The translations under genes were made by a program, and so were the position numbers. The notes below the pieces were generated by a model. The model worked only from the letters and a program-made list of their open reading frames with translations, ran no database searches and was not told the DNA's origin. Shown piece by piece: positions 60,002 through 64,000 of a stretch of DNA of 64,000 nt. The DNA is from Gonium pectorale (lineage: Eukaryota; Chlorophyta; Chlorophyceae; Chlamydomonadales; Volvocaceae): positions 641,990 to 705,989 of the forward strand of contig LSYV01000043.1 in the NCBI GenBank assembly GCA_001584585.1. Reading direction: 5' to 3'. The stretch's first letter is position 1. Each line of letters begins with the position of its first letter.

Positions 60002-63000
60002 CTACAGCTTGAGGGCGGTCATGAACACGTGGTGCAGCCCCGCCGCCTTGCACAGCGACCCCAGCTCCGACATGCCTCCCTCGTCCAGTTCCACAAAGGG
60101 CAGCGGCGAGCGCAGGCGCCGAGACGCCTCTACCCGGGGGTCGCCCTTCGCCGCCGCCGCCGCCGCGGCGGTGCCACATGCTGCCGTTGCTGTCGCCCCA
60201 GTTGCCGCTGCTCCGCTGGCACCGCCCTGCAGGAGGCCCGGAAAAGGCAACAAGTCCTGGCCGCGTACCTGAGAGGGCGCCAAGAAGAAACAGCGGATGT
60301 GGGTGATGGGCGAGAGGGCGAGGTCCTTTCTGCGCTGGATCACAGGTTCTGCTTCACCAGACATTCCTTTCGCACCAACCTCCGCCGCTCCGGCACTCGG
60401 TTACGCATCAATTACGCATCCCAGGGCGAGAGCAGGCAGTGGAATTGCACATAGCCTGCTGCTGATCCTATACGCAGCGTTACGCTCAACACTGGCCCCA
60501 GTAGTCAACCCTATTCAACAGACCTCCCCACGACGCACCGCACCTGCATGGCCTGCCAGCTCAGTGACCGTATGCGGCTGAGGAACTCCGCCACATCCGC
60601 CGAGTGGCCCTCCACCACGATCACTCCTGCGGCGCGGGCAGCCAAAGCCCAGCCCAACGGCGCGGGCGACACAGCTTCATGTACTACCAGACGGCCCAAC
60701 CCGTACTCGCACAATCTCTTGACGGAAGACGGAAGGCGGGCTCCCTCTTTCTCTGCAGATTTCCCTGCAGAATTTTTGCTGTCCCGTCTTGGCACGATCA
60801 AGGCTCCGGTCCCCACAGACCCGTGTCAGAGCCCCGTTGAGCACCTCCGGCCCCGAGCATGCCGGTACACCAGTCCCAAGGCGCCAGGCCCGTGGGTCAC
60901 CTGGGAAGCCGGGTTTGCAGGCGCCCGCCAGGCGCAGCTCCCGGGCCCACTGCACAATGAGTTTTCGCTTGGTGAGGGACTTGAGGTGGTGGAGCCACAC
61001 CAGACAGCAAAGCAGGCCATCCGGCTCCGCGTCTTTCCCATCGGCGCGGCCGCCTGCAGCCGCCGATCCTTGCGCGGAGCCGCCGCCGGGGCCTGCGGTG
61101 GCGCCACCGCCCTCCGTCCGCAGGTCGGCATCCTCAGCCGCGAGCTGTTCCACGGCATCCTGCGAAGGGAGGTGGCAGTCACGGGTAGGGGAGATAGTTT
61201 AATCAACACGCATGCACGCCGGAAAGACTTGCGAAGAGCACGGCTAATGGGACGGGGAGCCGGCCCTTCCCGCGCCTTAGCCAATCGAGCAGCCGCCTTT
61301 GTAGCATGGGGGAGTGTGCCGCATTAGGCACGGATAGCATGCTGCCATGCGCGAAAGCCATATGACGGCCACTCAAAACCGGCACGACGCGCCGAAAGCG
61401 GACCCGCTCAACAACAGCACAGTTTGAGGTCTTCAGTGGTGGGGTACAACCGCCTAGGTCCGGGCGAAAAGGGGGGCATGCTGTCATGCGCAGAAGTGTT
61501 GACAGGCCGCGACGTCGCAGGCTCTTCGCACAGGCCCGGGGCGCGGGATGTGTATGGGCTCAGGGCAAGCCAGGATCCGGCAGGTTGCCCCAACAGGTTG
61601 CTAAGAGCCGCAGAGCTGCATACGGTACCCCGCGCCTCTAAGCACCCTGTGCGCAGGCTGCGCATTGTCGGCCCAGCCGTCCTGTAAGCCCATCGACCGA
61701 TGCGTTTGACCTGGCTGACGGGCCCGCCCGATAGTTGATTCCCCATCTTTAGGGCGTCCGGCGCCGACAGAAAAGCAGCCCCATGGGCAGAAGGGGTTCC
61801 GCTGGCTGGGCCCAGAGGCCGACCTGAGCTCTCGCATAACACACGGGATGAAGCGGCCACTCAACACGTTAAGGCCCCCACTACCTTGAGGGCGTCGAGC
61901 GCGAGCAGCAAGCACTCGCAGCCCTCCGCCGCCTGCGACTCCGCCACGGCCCGGACGACGACGTTGAGTCGATCGTGCGCGTGGCTGCACACTCGCGGGT
62001 GGACAGGTGGTCAGGTCCCGGAGGGACGAGACGGGAGGGGGTAATAAAGAAAGGGAAACGGGAGGGGGGCAAGGTTAGGAGCGGGCTTGAAGCCGGGATC
62101 GGTGAGGAGCGGGCTTGAAGCCGGAAGCTCATGCCGCGGGGGGCCCGGCACGCATGCATGGGCACGGGCCGAGGAGGAGAGGTCCCCAGAGCAATGGGCG
62201 GCGCCGTGCGCGAGGGCGGCTGTATGCGTGGTCGCACAACCGAGTGGACGGCACGTGCGGGCACGTGAGCGGAGTTTGGCTCTGCGTGTTCTCGGGGTGC
62301 AAACGCGCTCCACGCCACACCCACGGCGACTGGCTCACCGGCAGGGCCACGAGCTACGGTTTAAAGGAATCGACAACACCCTCTCCGCAACATGCCGGTA
62401 GCGGCTGGTTGCCCTCCCAGTTCGCCACACATCAATGCCATGTCAATCCGTTTGCGCCCACGCACTCAACCGTGGGCCTCCACACTCGACCGTCAGGTCC
62501 GCCCTGCAGCCGGAGCAGCCATCAGCAGCTCCGCCTTCACCTCCGCCCGGCGACCCGCCGTCCGGATACGCCCTCGGCAGCGTGAACCGCAGCGCCACGG
62601 GCTGCCCGCAGTACGACAGTCCGGGCGGCCTGCAGGGCGCGAGGGCCGGAAGCTGGTGAAGCAACGCTGTGTGAAGAGAAGCGCTGCGCTCCACGAGGGG
62701 GCAGTGCCTCGGGGGCACGTCCCGTACGTGCTCGTTTCATTTTTGGAGTGATGGAGTGTTGGTCTACTGAGCTCCTCCGCGCCTTGCCTTTTCACTCGTT
62801 AGCCTTCACGATTGCTGCCGACGTGCCCACCAGCCCCTCTGTGTGGAGCCCGTAATCTGTATCTGCACCTGATGGTGCCGCTCAGAAGCGGCAGACCCTC
62901 AAAGATCCCCACGTCTTGGGCGCCTCTCGAGGCGAGCACGGCACCGCCATCGCTGCAGCACAGCTGCTGCGCGAGGGAGAGCGTCTGCTGCTCGATGGGC

Positions 63001-63406
63001 GCAAAGAGCACGCCGCCAGCAGAGGCCGAGGACGAGTTGGGCGGCGCCGCAGACGACACAGGCGACATTTTGGCGCCGTGTCCAAGGTGGCTGTCGATAC
63101 GGGCTTTGGCGTCCCTCTGGTTGTCCTCCCAGTCGGGGAACATGGCACATAACGCCTGGCAAAGCAAAGCAGTACCGCAGCGCAATAGAGAGCGTGACTT
63201 CAACGGTGCAAGTGGTCTGACCGTGTTGAACCGTGCGTGTGTTGGTGGCAGCCAAGGGATCTCACGCCAAAGCGGTTCGACAGTGATGTGCGCTGTTGAA
63301 GCATGCCGTGCTTCATCCATGCTTCATCGGTGCGCCTGTGCCTCAACGGCCGTCGCACCTCAATCTCGTCGAGCTGCCGTTGGAGTTGTTCTAGCCCGGC
63401 AGCCAT
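60002..63406 (-). CDS. RWDD2: RWD + DUF1115 domain protein (RWDD2-like)
   Basis: Seven exons on the minus strand join in phase to 425 residues: 63406-63359, 63155-62869, 62629-62462, 61984-61885, 61159-60901, 60626-60544, 60334-60002. The start MAAGLEQLQRQLDEIE runs into ALCAMFPDWEDN, the usual opening of an RWD domain; PVALRFTLPRAYPDGGSP is its YPxxxP turn. The C-terminal half is DUF1115: LHHLKSLTKRKLIVQWAREL, GFPG joined by splicing to VIVVEGHSADVAEFLSRI, LSWQAMQ, and the ending PFVELDEGGMSELGSL. RWD domains bind protein partners, often in ubiquitin or eIF2-kinase pathways; the role of RWDD2 proteins is poorly known. An Ala/Gly linker in the last exon is an algal expansion. The donor of exon 6 (after WQAMQ) is the least certain junction. 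Confidence 0.88.
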
Positions 63407-64000
63407 TGTAGTGCATTCAAGAGTCAGCTTGATGCTTAGCTACAGACTTTTCCATTGTTGCAATAGAGTCGCGTCAAACAACAGTGGGAACAAGCCATGC
63501 TTTGTTTACGCCAGTCACGGCATATCATTGTCATAATCAATAGTACGCACAGGTCTTTATGGGAATCAGGCCATTATGCATATGACGAGGTCGGTGACTG
63601 TCGGGCCCTGCTTTGCCCGATCGCTCCATTGCCCATCATCGCAGACACAGTGGACGAGTGCACAAACGGCGTTGGTTACAGGACTTTGCGTACCGAAAAC
63701 CAGCCAAGACGCAACGACGAAAACTGATGAAGCCTGGGACGAGACATATAATACAATAAAATAGTGAACTCAATGTGTGTAAAAATAACGGGTTGTTTCG
63801 TCGCCAGGGTACCACCTGTTCGTAAATTTCTACACATCTTTGCGTGTTCGGCAGCAACTACGGGTAGTTTCCAGTGGGTTCTTGCCAATCTTGCCATCGA
63901 GAAAGGCCCTTACCCTCGCCCTTCCTCTTCCTTCCATCTCCTTCCATGCCATCTAGGTTCCGGAGCTGTAGTTCAAGGTACCACCAGACACGGCCATATG
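63407..64000. other. Upstream region of the RWDD2-like gene, window end
   Basis: AT-richer DNA expected to hold the 5' UTR and promoter of the minus-strand RWDD2-like gene. A plus-strand TGTAA at 63778-63782 follows TAATACAATAAAATAG, but I see no plus-strand gene to go with it. Confidence 0.4.

Noticed and set aside
60225..60267. Possible intron in the last RWDD2-like exon
   Set aside because: GT...AG borders exist, but only about 42 nt apart, too short for an intron, and the frame stays open through it.
1..64000. CRISPR array, bacterial operon or prophage
   Set aside because: No regularly spaced repeats with unique spacers; genes are intron-rich and eukaryotic throughout.

Overview
The window looks like nuclear DNA of a volvocine (Chlamydomonadales) green alga. 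It is GC-rich. Genes are broken into many short exons with GT-AG introns, the proteins carry long Ala/Gly/Pro tracts, and several genes are followed by the TGTAA polyadenylation signal typical of this group. No species can be fixed from sequence alone. I rebuilt gene models by hand from splice sites, reading phase and family motifs; in all models except the coiled-coil gene and the last exon of the ankyrin gene the exon phases close consistently.

Layout. (1) 1-6574, plus strand: 3' part of a receptor-like TKL-type protein kinase (Gly-rich N-terminal region, one membrane helix, kinase domain). (2) 9564-15320 and 16745-22635, plus strand: a tandem pair of 14-exon ferric-chelate-reductase/NADPH-oxidase-like membrane flavocytochromes with a conserved promoter block. 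The second copy has an assembly gap over its second haem-ligand exon and a 1-base frameshift in exon 13. (3) 24319-28076, minus: HMG-box/AT-hook chromatin protein, divergent from (4) 28388-38869, plus: a 21-exon transportin-3-like nuclear import receptor. (5) 40549-48766, minus: a coiled-coil protein with a C-terminal hydrophobic hairpin; its middle exons are unresolved and it could be two genes. (6) 49443-55006, plus: a large mostly disordered protein ending in a GIY-YIG domain like that of plant EFFECTOR OF TRANSCRIPTION proteins, with a possible duplicated cassette exon. (7) 56410 to about 58963, plus: F-box-like/ankyrin-repeat protein. (8) 60002-63406, minus: RWD + DUF1115 (RWDD2-like) protein.

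The genes do not form a pathway; apart from the tandem oxidoreductases they are unrelated housekeeping, signalling and chromatin genes. The most informative points are the asymmetric fate of the oxidoreductase pair (shared promoter, near-identical tract around exon 3, frameshift and gap in copy 2), the repeated catalytic-Arg exon in the GIY-YIG gene, and a short dispersed repeat found at three places in the window.
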